A stretch of DNA of 64,000 bases. Origin: Rugosimonospora acidiphila (GTDB lineage Bacteria; Actinomycetota; Actinomycetes; Mycobacteriales; Micromonosporaceae). The DNA is taken from assembly GCF_039543385.1 (NCBI RefSeq), contig NZ_BAABJQ010000007.1, positions 62,001 through 126,000 of the forward strand, read 5' to 3'. Below, one piece after another: positions 50,221 to 58,118 of this stretch. A model generated the notes under the pieces. That model made no database searches. It was not told the DNA's origin and saw only the letters and a program-made list of their open reading frames with translations. The first letter of the stretch is position 1. Each line of letters opens with the position of its first letter. Made by a program: the position numbers and the translations under genes.

Positions 50221-50838
50221 TCAGCGAACCGGCCCAGCCAGGGCGGTGAAGACCCGCAGCGACACCAGCATGGCCAGCACGGCCGGCACGCTGGGCAGGA
50301 AGAACGGGATGGCGATCGGCGCCACCAGCACCATCACGACGAGCAGCGCGGCCACCGTCAGGCCCAGCCCGACCGTCCACAGTGGCGACCGCCAGGCCGC
50401 CACCGCCGCGAGCCGCCAGGACTTCGCGGCCGACAGGTCGAAGTGCACGAGGACCCCGGGCAGGTAGGCCAGCGCGGCGAGGTAGAGGGCGCCCAGCACG
50501 GCGACCGGAACGGCTACCGGGGTTCCCCTGGCCATGGCTAGATAGAACGCCGCGACCCACAGGGTCAGCAGCGGCACCCCCAGCCGCAGCTGAGCCCGCA
50601 CGAACTCGGCGCGCCAGTGCCCCCAGAAGTCGCGCCACGGCCGTACCGGGCGGCCGAGAAGGTACTCGCGCAGCACGGCGAACAGCGCGACGCTCGCCGG
50701 TGACACCCCGGCGAGCACCCCGCCCGCGAGCACCCCGACCATCCAGAGCAGGTTGAGCCCCAGCAGTCGCAGCGGCCAGTCGAGCAACCGGTAGAGCCGG
50801 GCGAACCGGCCGCCGATCTCCACCCCGGAGGCACTCAC
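50221..50838 (-). CDS. YesL-like DUF624 membrane protein
   Basis: The 205-residue product has about five hydrophobic helices (LLGLNLLWMVGVLAGGVLAG, LGVPLLTLWVAAFYLAMA, VAVPVAVLGALYLAALAYLP, VGLGLTVAALLVVMVLVAPI). The family-type PRPWRDFWGHWRAEFVRAQ loop is present. DUF624/YesL proteins are found almost always inside carbohydrate-uptake operons; their biochemical role is unknown. The GTG start overlaps the SDR stop (GTGA). It lies 73 nt before the large secreted enzyme gene, in the same operon. Confidence 0.85.
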   Translation of the reverse strand: MSASGVEIGGRFARLYRLLDWPLRLLGLNLLWMVGVLAGGVLAGVSPASVALFAVLREYLLGRPVRPWRDFWGHWRAEFVRAQLRLGVPLLTLWVAAFYLAMARGTPVAVPVAVLGALYLAALAYLPGVLVHFDLSAAKSWRLAAVAAWRSPLWTVGLGLTVAALLVVMVLVAPIAIPFFLPSVPAVLAMLVSLRVFTALAGPVR

Positions 50839-51575
50839 GCGGCGCCATCCGGCCGCAGCATGGCCAGGCGCTGCGTCAGGTCAGCGCGGGCGAATGTCGC
50901 GGGGGACGTGATCGACAGCCCGCCATCGACGGGTAGCACGACGCCGGTGATGCCGCTGGCCGCGTCCGAGGCGAGAAAGTACACCGCCTCGGCGACCTCG
51001 CGCGGGCGCAGCGTGCGTCCGATCGGGTATCCGCCCGCCGCGTCGGGAAAGTGCTCGCCGCCCACCATGCCCGGGGCCACCGCGTTGACGCGGATGCCCC
51101 GCGCGGCGTAGTCCAGCGACACCTGCCGTACGAGGGCCTCGACCGCGCCCTTCGCGGCCGCGTACGCCGCCACCCAGGGCGCGGCGAGGAAGGCGTTCAC
51201 CGACGAGACGGCGACCACCGTTCCCCCGGCGGGCAGCAGCGGGAGGGCGGCGCGCAGCGGGAAGAACAGGGTGTCCAGGCAGCCTCCAAGGGCCGAGCGC
51301 CACTGCTCGTCGGTGGTCTGGTGCGCCGGAGCGATCGGCATCGCCCCGGCCGCGGCGACCAGCACATCGAGCCCGCCCAGCAGGTCATATGCGGTCGCCA
51401 CGGCGCCCGCGGCCCCGGCCGCGGTGGAGCAGTCGCCGGCCAGGTCGGCCAGCAGGTCGGGGTGCCCGGCCGGCTGCAGACTGTAGCCGACCACCCGGTC
51501 GCCGGCCTGCGCGAACCGGGTGGCGATCGCGGCGCCGATCGGCGTGGAGGCGCCGATGAGCAGTACCCGGCTCAC
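50835..51575 (-). CDS. SDR family oxidoreductase (probable sugar dehydrogenase)
   Basis: The 246-residue classical SDR has an N-terminal LLIGASTPIGAAIATRF (cofactor loop with Gly-x-Ser-x-x-x-Gly), LVAAAGAMP, Ser in AVSSVNAFL, Tyr/Lys in AAYAAAKGAVE and the final VLPVDGGLS. The catalytic set is intact. By context it may oxidise an aldose to its lactone (the first step of a non-phosphorylative route) or a related sugar alcohol. Both ends are coupled: GTGA with the dehydratase gene upstream and GTGA with the YesL gene downstream. Confidence 0.87.
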   Translation of the reverse strand: MSRVLLIGASTPIGAAIATRFAQAGDRVVGYSLQPAGHPDLLADLAGDCSTAAGAAGAVATAYDLLGGLDVLVAAAGAMPIAPAHQTTDEQWRSALGGCLDTLFFPLRAALPLLPAGGTVVAVSSVNAFLAAPWVAAYAAAKGAVEALVRQVSLDYAARGIRVNAVAPGMVGGEHFPDAAGGYPIGRTLRPREVAEAVYFLASDAASGITGVVLPVDGGLSITSPATFARADLTQRLAMLRPDGAA

Positions 51576-52711
51576 GAGGTTGCCCAGGTGCAGTATTTGG
51601 CCACCGCGTCCTCGTCCACCGTTATGCCCAGGCCCGGCCCGGCGGGCAGGGGAATCGAGGTCGGGGTGCAGTCGATCGGTACGGCCAGGATGTCGTTGAC
51701 CGCTGTGAACAGGCTCGGATGCCACTCGAACGCGACGAGGTTGGGGCAGGCGGCGGCGACGTGCAGCCCGGCCGCGAGGGCGATGCCCAGGCCGGCGGAG
51801 TGGTGCGGCGCGACCGGGAGGTGGTGCGTCTCGGCGAACTGCGCAATGGCAAAGCCCTCGGTGATGCCGGTGCGGCCGATGTCCGGCTGCAGGATGCCCG
51901 CCGCCCGGGCCGCTACGTAGGGCTGGAACTCCCAGCGGTGACGCAGGCTCTCGCCCAGTGCCACCGGCAGATCCAGCCTGGAGGCGAGGTCGGCGTGCCC
52001 GGCCACGTCCTCGAAGGCCAACGGTGCCTCCAGGAACCAACCGGCGCGCTCGGCCAGCCCGCGGCCCAACCGGAGGGCGTCGGACAGGCCGTAGACGCCG
52101 TGCACGTCCACCGCGACCCGCAGCCCGGCGTCGAGCTGACGCAGCGCGTCGACGGTTTCCAGGTCTGCGTCCACGCCGTGCCCGAGGCCGACCTTCACCT
52201 GCCGGACGTCCTGCCCGAGCAGGTCCCGCGCGTGCGCGACCCGCTCGGCGTCGTCGCGACCGGGCAGACCGGAGACATAGGTCGGCACCTGCGTGCGGAA
52301 CGCGCCGCCCAGCAGTTCGACGACCGGAAGGCCAGCGAGCTTTCCCGCCAGATCCCACAGCGCGATGTCCACCGCCGCGATCGCGTCGGCCTGGTGCCCG
52401 CCGAGGTGCCCCCGTTCGCGCATCAACTGCGTCAGTTGGTGGCGCAGCGGGCGCACGTGCCGGGGGTCGGCCCCGAGCAGGACCGGTGCCAGCAGCCGGC
52501 GCACGATCTCCCCGGGTACCTCCGGCGCGACCGGTGCCAGCGCCTCGCCCCAGCCGACGGTGCCGTCGTCGGCCACCAGCCGCACGACCAGGGTTTCGCG
52601 GTGGTTGCCGTAGATGCTCGGCCAGGGCGGCTGGGTGGCATAGCCGCGCGGGCCGGTCTGTGGATTCGCCAGGGCGAGCGGGAACACGTCCACGCCGATG
52701 ATCTTCACCAT
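51572..52711 (-). CDS. Enolase-superfamily sugar-acid dehydratase
   Basis: The 379-residue mandelate racemase-like protein has a capping domain (KIIGVDVFPLALANPQTGPR, GTVGWGEALAPVAPE). The barrel has QVKVGLGHGVD (Lys motif KxG instead of KxK), the metal-ligand Asp in RVAVDVHGVYG, Glu in GWFLEAPLAFED, Glu in PVALGESLRHRW, then LPVAPHHSAGLG with paired His. The sequence differs clearly from the enzyme at 38829, so it probably dehydrates another aldonate. The start lies 5 nt after the aldolase stop, consistent with dehydratase and aldolase acting in sequence. Confidence 0.83.
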   Translation of the reverse strand: MVKIIGVDVFPLALANPQTGPRGYATQPPWPSIYGNHRETLVVRLVADDGTVGWGEALAPVAPEVPGEIVRRLLAPVLLGADPRHVRPLRHQLTQLMRERGHLGGHQADAIAAVDIALWDLAGKLAGLPVVELLGGAFRTQVPTYVSGLPGRDDAERVAHARDLLGQDVRQVKVGLGHGVDADLETVDALRQLDAGLRVAVDVHGVYGLSDALRLGRGLAERAGWFLEAPLAFEDVAGHADLASRLDLPVALGESLRHRWEFQPYVAARAAGILQPDIGRTGITEGFAIAQFAETHHLPVAPHHSAGLGIALAAGLHVAAACPNLVAFEWHPSLFTAVNDILAVPIDCTPTSIPLPAGPGLGITVDEDAVAKYCTWATS

Positions 52712-52716
52712 GTGGG

Positions 52717-53643
52717 TCAGCCTCTCACGCCCTGCCACGAGGGCAGGGGCACCAGCCGCAGGATGAGATCCAGCGCCGCACGGCTGCCGTCGTCGAGCGC
52801 GGCGGCGGGAACGCGTACCCGGGCGCAGTCGATGATGCCCCGCCGCACCAGTACCTCCTTGTGGACCGCCCAGGCCAGGCGGGGCTGCAGGCCGAAGCGG
52901 ATCAGTGGCAGCAGCAGGTTGAACGCCTGGTGCGCCCGGACCTGGTGGCCGGCGTGCCAGTCGGCCAGGATCGGCGCGAGCAGGTCGCTGAACTCGCACG
53001 CCGGCATGGTGCCGACCGCTCCCCGGGCGTACTCCTCCAGCAAGAACAGCGAGTTCTGGCCGCCCAGCACGTCGAACATCCCGTCGACCGCGGCCGTCAC
53101 CTCGCCGACCTTCGGCGCGGTGGGTTGCGCCTCGACCTTCACCGAGTCGACGCCCGGCAGCTTGCTCAGCTCCACGATCGCGGACACCGGCATGGTCACG
53201 CCCGTCGTAGCGGGCGCGTCCTGCACCATGACGTGCAGCCCGGTGCGTTCGGCGATGGTGGCGTAGAAGTCCACGAGTTGGGCGCCGGAGGGTTTCGCCA
53301 GGTACGGCGGCAGCACCATCAGTGCGTCTGCCCCACCGTCGCAAGCGGCGAGCGCGAGTTCCAGCGCCGTGTCGGTGCTCGTGGCGTTGACGCCGGCCAC
53401 CAGCGGCAGGTCCGGCCCGGCCAGCTCGCGGGTCTGCGTCAGGATGGTGGTCCGCTCGGGGGCGGTGAGCGCGAAGCCCTCGCTGGCCAGTCCGAAGACC
53501 GCCAGGCCGTCGACTCCTGCTTCAAGCTCGAACTGGACCAACCTGCGTAGCCCGGCCACGTCGAGCGCGCCGGTGGCGTCGAACGGTGTGGCCAGGATGG
53601 GAACCAGCCCGCGCACGCGGACCCGGGACTCAGATGTGCTCAA
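52717..53643 (-). CDS. DapA-family aldolase (2-keto-3-deoxy-aldonate aldolase-like)
   Basis: The 308-residue TIM-barrel protein of the DHDPS/NAL family has GLVPILATPFDATGALDVAG, GLAVFGLASEGFALTAPER, LVAGVNATSTD and the Schiff-base Lys in VDSVKVEAQPTAPKV. The usual catalytic Tyr before the PxxTG motif is absent (VMVQDAPATTGV), a feature of a non-DapA subgroup. Next to an aldonate dehydratase the expected reaction is cleavage of a 2-keto-3-deoxy sugar acid to pyruvate plus an aldehyde. TTG 53643 is taken as start because GGAGG precedes it by 4 nt; GTG 53616 is possible. It is first in its operon. Confidence 0.83.
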   Translation of the reverse strand: MSTSESRVRVRGLVPILATPFDATGALDVAGLRRLVQFELEAGVDGLAVFGLASEGFALTAPERTTILTQTRELAGPDLPLVAGVNATSTDTALELALAACDGGADALMVLPPYLAKPSGAQLVDFYATIAERTGLHVMVQDAPATTGVTMPVSAIVELSKLPGVDSVKVEAQPTAPKVGEVTAAVDGMFDVLGGQNSLFLLEEYARGAVGTMPACEFSDLLAPILADWHAGHQVRAHQAFNLLLPLIRFGLQPRLAWAVHKEVLVRRGIIDCARVRVPAAALDDGSRAALDLILRLVPLPSWQGVRG

Positions 53644-54052
53644 CGATCCTCCGACAATGCGACGCGGAACTCTGAGCTCGCATGCCACCTCGGGGGCCCT
53701 AGGCCCGGTCCGGACTGGCCGCCGCTCCGGTTGGCACAGATCTTTGATCCATGTTATAGATCTGTCAAGCACAGATGTACCCCTCGCCGGGCCGACCGCC
53801 CACGCCCCAGTCCGCGATCGGGGACACACAGGCAGGGCACCATCAATAAGTCCCGGCACCAGAGACCGTCCGCAAGGGGCACCGGTGGTCCGCCCGAGTT
53901 TTTCGATTCACCAACTCATATTGTGGATGGACATTGCATGACGTGGCCGATGGGGCTACAGTCCTCCCACGCTCTTCACTTGCACCAAAACACCCCTGCC
54001 GCCCCGCGCCCTTGCTGCGCGGCGGGCGCAGACGCAACCCAGGAGAAGAAGC
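53644..54052. other. Divergent control region, aldolase operon and binding-protein gene
   Basis: This 409-bp region holds two promoters. For the minus-strand operon, TTGACA (53768-53763) is followed after 17 bp by AAAGAT, with the inverted repeat ATCTGT-N5-ACAGAT (53760-53776) over the -35 and a second GCACAGAT at 53734-53741. The plus-strand promoter is listed separately. No gene is supported in between. Confidence 0.6.
53917..53962 (+). promoter_or_regulatory. Promoter of the binding-protein/lactonase operon with IclR-type motif
   Basis: TTGCAT (53934-53939), a 17-bp spacer and TACAGT (53957-53962) form the promoter. CATATTGTGGAT (53917-53928) directly precedes it and shares ATTGTGGAT with the IclR gene control region. 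TACAGTCCTC at the -10 is shared with the permease promoter. Confidence 0.6.
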
Positions 54053-55531
54053 ATGAAGGACTTGGAACTGTCCCGACGGTCCCTGCTGCGGATGGTGGGC
54101 GGAGCGGCCGCGGCAACCGCGGTAGGGGCGGCCACCGGCTGCAGCCTGGTCGGAGCCGACGACCCCTCGTCGTCCTCCGGGAACAAGGTGACCATCAAGG
54201 TGGCCATCGTGCCCGACCCCACCGGGGCCTCGGAGTTCTACCGCCAGCAGTTTGACACGCTCGAGAAGCGCAACCCCGACATCAAAATCGAAATCATCGA
54301 GAACCCGACCGCTCAGGAACTCACCGCCGTCGAGCTCGCCTTCCAGCAGGGCAACGCGCCCGACGTCTTCCGGATTCAGGACAACCTGTTCGAAGACGTC
54401 TACGCCAAGGGCTGGGTCGCGCCCCTGGACAAGTACGTCACCGACGAATTCACGTCCAGGTTCCCCGCCGGCAGCCTCAACCCGGCCACCTCGGGCCTAC
54501 ACCGCGACGGCAAGCTCTACAGCCTGCCGCTGGTCTGGGGCCCGTGGTCGTTCACCCGCACGCTGCTGGTCAACCACACCGCCGCCAAGGTCGGCGGATA
54601 CACCGGGGTGCCGGCGACCTGGGAGGAGCTGGAGTCGGCCTCGACCGCGATCACCAAGGCCGGCCGCGGCAAGACCTTCGGCTTCGCCGGCATGTGGCAG
54701 GCCGGCGGCCTCGTGCAGATGCTGCAGACCACCGCCGGTCCGTTCTCGGTTGCCAGCGGCGTCGACTACCGGACCGGCAAGACGGCGCTGACCGACCCGT
54801 CGCTGGTCAACGCGGTGGAGCTCATCCGCCGCATGCACAACAACAAGGTGATGACGCCCGGCTGGGAGACCTGGACCGACGCGACCCAGCTGTACACCCC
54901 GTTCGCCAAGGACCAGCTCGCCATATTCATCGCCTCGCCGTACGAGATCGCCGTGATCCGCACGCTCAACCCGGACATCGACATGTCGATCGCGCCCGTC
55001 CCGGTGCCGGCCTCCGGCCGCGGCGGCTACTCGGGGCAGACCTCGAGCTTCAGCCCGCTGTGGTCGATGTCGGCCCAGTCCAAGAACCCGGACAAGGCGT
55101 GGAAGGTCATGGACTTCCTCTCCTCGAAGGAGTTCCAGCTGGCCTACTACGAGAAGTTTGCCACCCTGACCGCGCTGCAGAGCGCCTGGCAGGACAAGGC
55201 GGCGGCCGACCCGGACCAGAAGGCCATCTTGGACGTCGCCGCGGCGTCGGTGCGTCTGAGCCCCAACCCGATCCTGTCCAGCGACGGCGGCAAGCAGCTG
55301 ATGACGGCGATCGGCAGCAACCAGGACCTCGCCTGGGCGGAGGTCGCGCTGCCCGCGATCCTGCACAACCAGCCGTTCGCCCCGGCGGCGGCGCAGCTCA
55401 ACGCCAAGCTCGACGCGTTCATCAACCAGCAGATCAAGGACCTGAGCGCCAAGGGAGTCAAGGTTTCCCGCGCCGACATCACCTTCCCGGACTGGAACCC
55501 CCTGCAGGCCTACCAGCCGGGTCAGAAGTAA
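54053..55531 (+). CDS. ABC transporter sugar-binding lipoprotein (Tat-exported)
   Basis: The 492-residue CUT1 solute-binding protein begins with a twin-arginine signal (LSRRSLLRMVGGAAAATAVG) ending in a lipobox, AATGCS, so it is likely exported folded and lipid-anchored. The mature part has KVTIKVAIVPDPTGASEFY, AVELAFQQGNAPDVFRIQDN, DGKLYSLPLVWGP and LAIFIASPYEIAVI, typical of extracellular sugar-binding proteins. AGGAGAAG precedes the ATG. It is the likely receptor for the permeases 9 kb away on the opposite strand. An SMP-30 lactonase gene follows by 63 nt. Confidence 0.93.
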   Translation: MKDLELSRRSLLRMVGGAAAATAVGAATGCSLVGADDPSSSSGNKVTIKVAIVPDPTGASEFYRQQFDTLEKRNPDIKIEIIENPTAQELTAVELAFQQGNAPDVFRIQDNLFEDVYAKGWVAPLDKYVTDEFTSRFPAGSLNPATSGLHRDGKLYSLPLVWGPWSFTRTLLVNHTAAKVGGYTGVPATWEELESASTAITKAGRGKTFGFAGMWQAGGLVQMLQTTAGPFSVASGVDYRTGKTALTDPSLVNAVELIRRMHNNKVMTPGWETWTDATQLYTPFAKDQLAIFIASPYEIAVIRTLNPDIDMSIAPVPVPASGRGGYSGQTSSFSPLWSMSAQSKNPDKAWKVMDFLSSKEFQLAYYEKFATLTALQSAWQDKAAADPDQKAILDVAAASVRLSPNPILSSDGGKQLMTAIGSNQDLAWAEVALPAILHNQPFAPAAAQLNAKLDAFINQQIKDLSAKGVKVSRADITFPDWNPLQAYQPGQK

Positions 55532-55594
55532 CATCCGACAGCCGATCCCGACGCGGTTCGCGGCCTGGTCGAGGTCCACACGAAGGGACCGCCG

Positions 55595-56491
55595 GTGCCA
55601 CCGAGCCCCGAAACGCGCCAGGCTCACCCGGTCAGCGCCGAGCGCTACCAACTCGGCGAGGGACCGCGCCAGGATCCGCGTACCGGCGAACTGTTGTGGG
55701 TCGACATCGTCGCCGAGCGCCTGCTGCGCGGCCGGTTGGCCGGCGACGCGGTCGAGGTGCTCGCCGGGTATGACATCGGGATGCCGACGGGGGCGGTCGC
55801 GCCGGCGGGCGCCACCGTCGGCGGGGGTTGGGTGGTGGCGGCCGGCCGCGGCTTCCACCACATCTCTCCCACCGGCACACTGCGCCCGCTGGCCGATCCG
55901 GTCAGCGCGCCGGCCACCGTGATGAACGACGGGTTCTGCGACCCGCACGGCCGGTTCCTGGCCGGCAGCCTGGTCACGGCCGACGCCCCGCCCTGGACCG
56001 GCGGGCTCTACGCGCTGGAGCCCGACGGCTCGGTGAGCACCGTGCTGACCGGCCTCGGCTGCGCCAACGGGCTGGGCTTCGCTCCCACCGGAAACGCCAT
56101 GTACCACGTGGACAGTCGCCGGCGCGAGCTGAGGCGCTACCGGTACGACGTGGACACCGGCACCGCCACCGAGCCGCGGGTACTCGTCGAATTCGACGAT
56201 GCCACGCCCGACGGGCTGTGCGTCGACGCCGAAGGTTGCCTGTGGGTCGCGCTGTGGGACGGCTGGCGGGTGTGCCGGTACGACCCGGACGGCAGGCGGA
56301 TGGCTCAGGTCGACCTCCCGGTGCCGCGCCCCACGGCGGTGTGCCTGCTCGACGGCGTACTGCTCATCACCACCGCCCGGGTCGGACTGACCGATGCCGC
56401 ACTGCGGGCGGCGCCCGACAGCGGGCGCGTCTTCGCGGCCGAGGTGCACGTGGCGGCGGCCCCGACGCGCGCCTGGAGCGGGATGCCGTGA
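55595..56491 (+). CDS. SMP-30/gluconolactonase family lactonase
   Basis: The 298-residue beta-propeller protein has the metal-ligand Glu in QLGEGPRQDP, Asn/Asp region TVMNDGFCDPHGRFLAGSL, Asn in GCANGLGFAPTG and Asp in TPDGLCVDAEGCLWVALWDG. All four expected metal-site positions are present. It hydrolyses sugar lactones to aldonates, linking the dehydrogenases and dehydratases of this locus. A GTG start is used. It sits in a probable operon with the binding-protein gene. Confidence 0.9.
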   Translation: MPPSPETRQAHPVSAERYQLGEGPRQDPRTGELLWVDIVAERLLRGRLAGDAVEVLAGYDIGMPTGAVAPAGATVGGGWVVAAGRGFHHISPTGTLRPLADPVSAPATVMNDGFCDPHGRFLAGSLVTADAPPWTGGLYALEPDGSVSTVLTGLGCANGLGFAPTGNAMYHVDSRRRELRRYRYDVDTGTATEPRVLVEFDDATPDGLCVDAEGCLWVALWDGWRVCRYDPDGRRMAQVDLPVPRPTAVCLLDGVLLITTARVGLTDAALRAAPDSGRVFAAEVHVAAAPTRAWSGMP

Positions 56492-56529
56492 CAGCCGGCC
56501 GGTGACGAACGAGATCCTCGCGTCCTACT

Positions 56530-56814
56530 ATGGGCTGGTGGATCTCCTTGGCGACCACCGTGACTGACAAGTACGACACCCGCGCACGGTCCTTCCGGCG
56601 GGCCTGGCGCTACCGCCGGGTGCAGCAACTCGGGTTGCTCGCCGTGTTGGCGGGTGCGGTCCTGCTGGTGCTGCACCTGATCTCCGGCACCGCATCGTGG
56701 ACGATTATCGGCGCGCTCTGGGGCGGGGGCCTGCTGCTGGCCGTTGTCGGATCCAGATCGATGGCGCGTGAGATGTCGGTCGTGGCCACGACGTTCCGGC
56801 GGGACGAGGACTGA
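56530..56814 (+). CDS. Small two-TM membrane protein, unknown function
   Basis: The 94-residue product has a basic N-terminal part (TRARSFRRAWRYRRVQQ), two adjacent hydrophobic helices (LGLLAVLAGAVLLVLHLI and TIIGALWGGGLLLAVVG) and a basic/acidic tail. A GTG at 56560 would shorten it by ten residues and is also plausible. Neither start has a clear SD. No family is recognised. It is followed 62 nt later by another actinobacterial hypothetical gene. Confidence 0.6.
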   Translation: MGWWISLATTVTDKYDTRARSFRRAWRYRRVQQLGLLAVLAGAVLLVLHLISGTASWTIIGALWGGGLLLAVVGSRSMAREMSVVATTFRRDED

Positions 56815-56876
56815 CACAACCCGGCCTGTGGCGTTGATCCGGCGTGAGACCATCGGGTGGATCGACGGAGAGGGGC

Positions 56877-57737
56877 GTGCTCAACGTGGGCCTGCGCAAT
56901 TGGTTGCACAACAAGAGCATGGAGGAACCGGTCCCCGGCTCGTACCAGCTGACCTCGTGCAGCGTCGGCGCTTCTGACGCCGCGTATTCCAACTGCCACA
57001 TGGAGGGCGTGGTGACCGGGCCGGGCGTCGGGCCGGTCGCCGTGAGCCATTACTGCACGGCACCGACGAAGAAGTGGCCCAGCCCCGGCGAGACGTTGCC
57101 GGTTACCGTGGATCGGGCCGATCCGACCCGGATGCGGGTGCGTTGGGACGACATGCCCCGTAACCGGGACCGGGGCCGGGAGCAGGCGCGCCAGGCCGCC
57201 GAGCAGCTCGCCCGGCAGATGGCCCAGGGCACCGGGCAGCAGCCGGGAAGCCCGCAGCAGCCGGGAAGCCCGTTCGGCGCCGTCCCGCCACAGGCCCAGC
57301 CGTTCATCGACGCCATCTCCCAGGCCGCCGCGCGGGCCGGTATGAACGTCACATTCGGCCAGTCGAGCACGGTGCTCGGCGATCCCGGCCGCGCGACACC
57401 CGGCGCCCCCGGCGGCGGGTTGACTCCGCAGGAGGCCGCGGCGGCGGTGGCGGGCAACGGGGCCGCGGTGGGTCTGCAGCCGGCGACCGCGCGGGTCCTC
57501 GCCGTGCATGAGGTACCGGTACCAGCCGGGCTGCCCGGTGGACCGCCGGCCGGGCTGTTCGACCTGACACTGGACGTCACCACCGCGACTGGCCTGAGCT
57601 ACAGCAGCCGGACACGCATCGGGTTCCTCACGCCGGCCAGGCGCGACTCGGTCGCGGTGGTCGGCGTGGTGCTGCCGGCCTTCGCCGATCCGGTCAACCG
57701 GGACCGGATCGCCATCGACACCAGCAAGCTGGACTGA
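56877..57737 (+). CDS. Hypothetical protein with Gln/Pro-rich linker
   Basis: The 286-residue soluble protein has an N-terminal beta-rich part (PGSYQLTSCSVGASD, VVTGPGVGPVAVSHYC, a possible Cys pair). A Gln/Arg/Ala-rich helical and Gly-Pro linker follows (EQARQAAEQLARQMAQGTG). The C-terminal beta domain repeats the theme: PATARVLAVHEVPVPAG, LTLDVTTATGLSYSSRTRIG, FADPVNRDRIAID. The paired VVxVxxPV-like strands suggest a duplicated small domain. GTG 56877 has GGAGAGGGG upstream. Function unknown. Confidence 0.65.
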   Translation: MLNVGLRNWLHNKSMEEPVPGSYQLTSCSVGASDAAYSNCHMEGVVTGPGVGPVAVSHYCTAPTKKWPSPGETLPVTVDRADPTRMRVRWDDMPRNRDRGREQARQAAEQLARQMAQGTGQQPGSPQQPGSPFGAVPPQAQPFIDAISQAAARAGMNVTFGQSSTVLGDPGRATPGAPGGGLTPQEAAAAVAGNGAAVGLQPATARVLAVHEVPVPAGLPGGPPAGLFDLTLDVTTATGLSYSSRTRIGFLTPARRDSVAVVGVVLPAFADPVNRDRIAIDTSKLD

Positions 57738-57799
57738 CGCTGAGGATGTAGCGGCCGGCGCGAGACCGCCAGCACCGACGACGTCCCCGGCACGGGTGC

Positions 57800-58081
57800 C
57801 ACGGCGCCGGAAGCGCCTCCGCGACCCGGGAGGTCGTGCCCGGCCAGTACCAGATCGCCGGCAAGACCGGCACCACCGACCACAACCGCACCGCCGCCCT
57901 GATCGCGATGACCCGACAGCTGGCGGTCGCCGGCATCGTCGCGGACCCCGACAACACCGACACTCATGGGTACAGCCACGCCCAGGTCAACGCCGCGGTC
58001 CAGCACACGCTCGCTGACTACCTGCGGGGCAGCACCCCGCTCGACTTCAGCGGCGAGACCACCCGGCTGGCGTTCGGGTAG
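57800..58081 (+). pseudogene. Penicillin-binding protein transpeptidase C-terminal fragment
   Basis: The frame reads GSASATREVVPGQYQIAGKT followed by GTTDHNRTAALIAMT and AVAGIVADPDNTD. It contains the KTG active-site motif (KTGTT) and the strands after it from class A penicillin-binding proteins. The SxxK and SxN motifs and everything before them are absent, and there is no start site. This is the 3' remnant of a transpeptidase gene, beside the CHAT gene. Confidence 0.7.
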
Positions 58082-58118
58082 CTCGCCGGCCAGCGGCGGC
58101 GTTGGATGACGGACGGCG

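Noticed and set aside
54497..56449. 650-codon minus-strand frame
   Set aside because: Shadow spanning two well-supported plus-strand genes (binding lipoprotein and SMP-30 lactonase).
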